From NCBI GenBank assembly GCA_022969215.1, contig JALJPA010000025.1:1-33702 (forward strand): a DNA stretch of 33,702 nt, written 5' to 3'. The notes beneath the pieces were generated by a model. That model searched no databases and was not told the origin of the DNA. It saw only the letters and a list, made by a program, of their open reading frames with translations. Both the position numbers and the translations under genes were made by a program. The DNA is from Colwellia sp. (GTDB lineage: Bacteria; Pseudomonadota; Gammaproteobacteria; Enterobacterales; Alteromonadaceae). Shown here piece after piece: positions 33,702 to 33,702 of the stretch (position 1 is the first letter of the stretch; each line of letters starts with the position of its first letter).

Positions 33702-33702
33702 G

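Overview
The window looks like chromosome of a cold-adapted marine gammaproteobacterium, most likely of the Colwellia/Thalassotalea group. This rests on the AT-rich composition, protein sequences that read closest to Alteromonadales and Vibrionales homologues, and conserved gene orders. The order gmk-rpoZ-spoT-(ridA)-trmH-recG is the gammaproteobacterial (p)ppGpp/RNA-modification cluster. greB lies near tex. The exonuclease/CBS-DUF294/DUF4212 group is the known neighbourhood of the acetate-type Na+ symporter. Nothing in the window looks like a phage, plasmid or CRISPR island.

Layout: 1-5463 (minus strand) is the stringent-response cluster; recG is cut by the left edge and a terminator-like hairpin separates rpoZ from spoT. 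5633-10474 holds an AspC/TyrB aminotransferase, a DUF445 membrane protein, a cyclophilin-type lipoprotein and a TraF-like outer-membrane protein. A MITE-like 217-bp element then leads into greB, a double-receiver GGDEF protein and tex. 15093-15625 contains no protein gene but a 285-bp tandem duplication. 15681-21850 (minus) holds a chemoreceptor, a Na+/solute-symporter-type sensor kinase with a 72-residue membrane protein just upstream, and a DcaP-like porin. 22439-28149 holds a Fur-boxed TonB siderophore receptor, an S9 peptidase and a periplasmic solute-binding protein. 28254-33701 holds an M17 aminopeptidase, a lone ExbD, and the exonuclease/DUF294 pair divergent from a DUF4212 symporter subunit whose partner lies beyond the right edge.

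The most interesting part is 15093-15625. Each half of the duplication has a near-consensus sigma-70 promoter with a 17-bp spacer occupied by a Fur-box-like sequence, then about 200 nt with two hairpins, then a Rho-independent terminator. Several differences between the copies preserve base pairing. I read this as a tandem pair of Fur-repressed small RNAs, comparable in arrangement to PrrF1/PrrF2 of Pseudomonas, but without a RyhB or PrrF core that I can recognise. The TonB receptor promoter at 24626-24654 has the same design, so both are probably in one iron-starvation regulon.

A second regulatory signal is a cluster of four AGACTAA repeats in the divergent region between the DUF294 gene and the DUF4212 gene. 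These may be binding sites for a CrbR/AcsR-type response regulator; the symporter-type sensor kinase at 17450-20386 is a candidate for the matching sensor, but this is inference.
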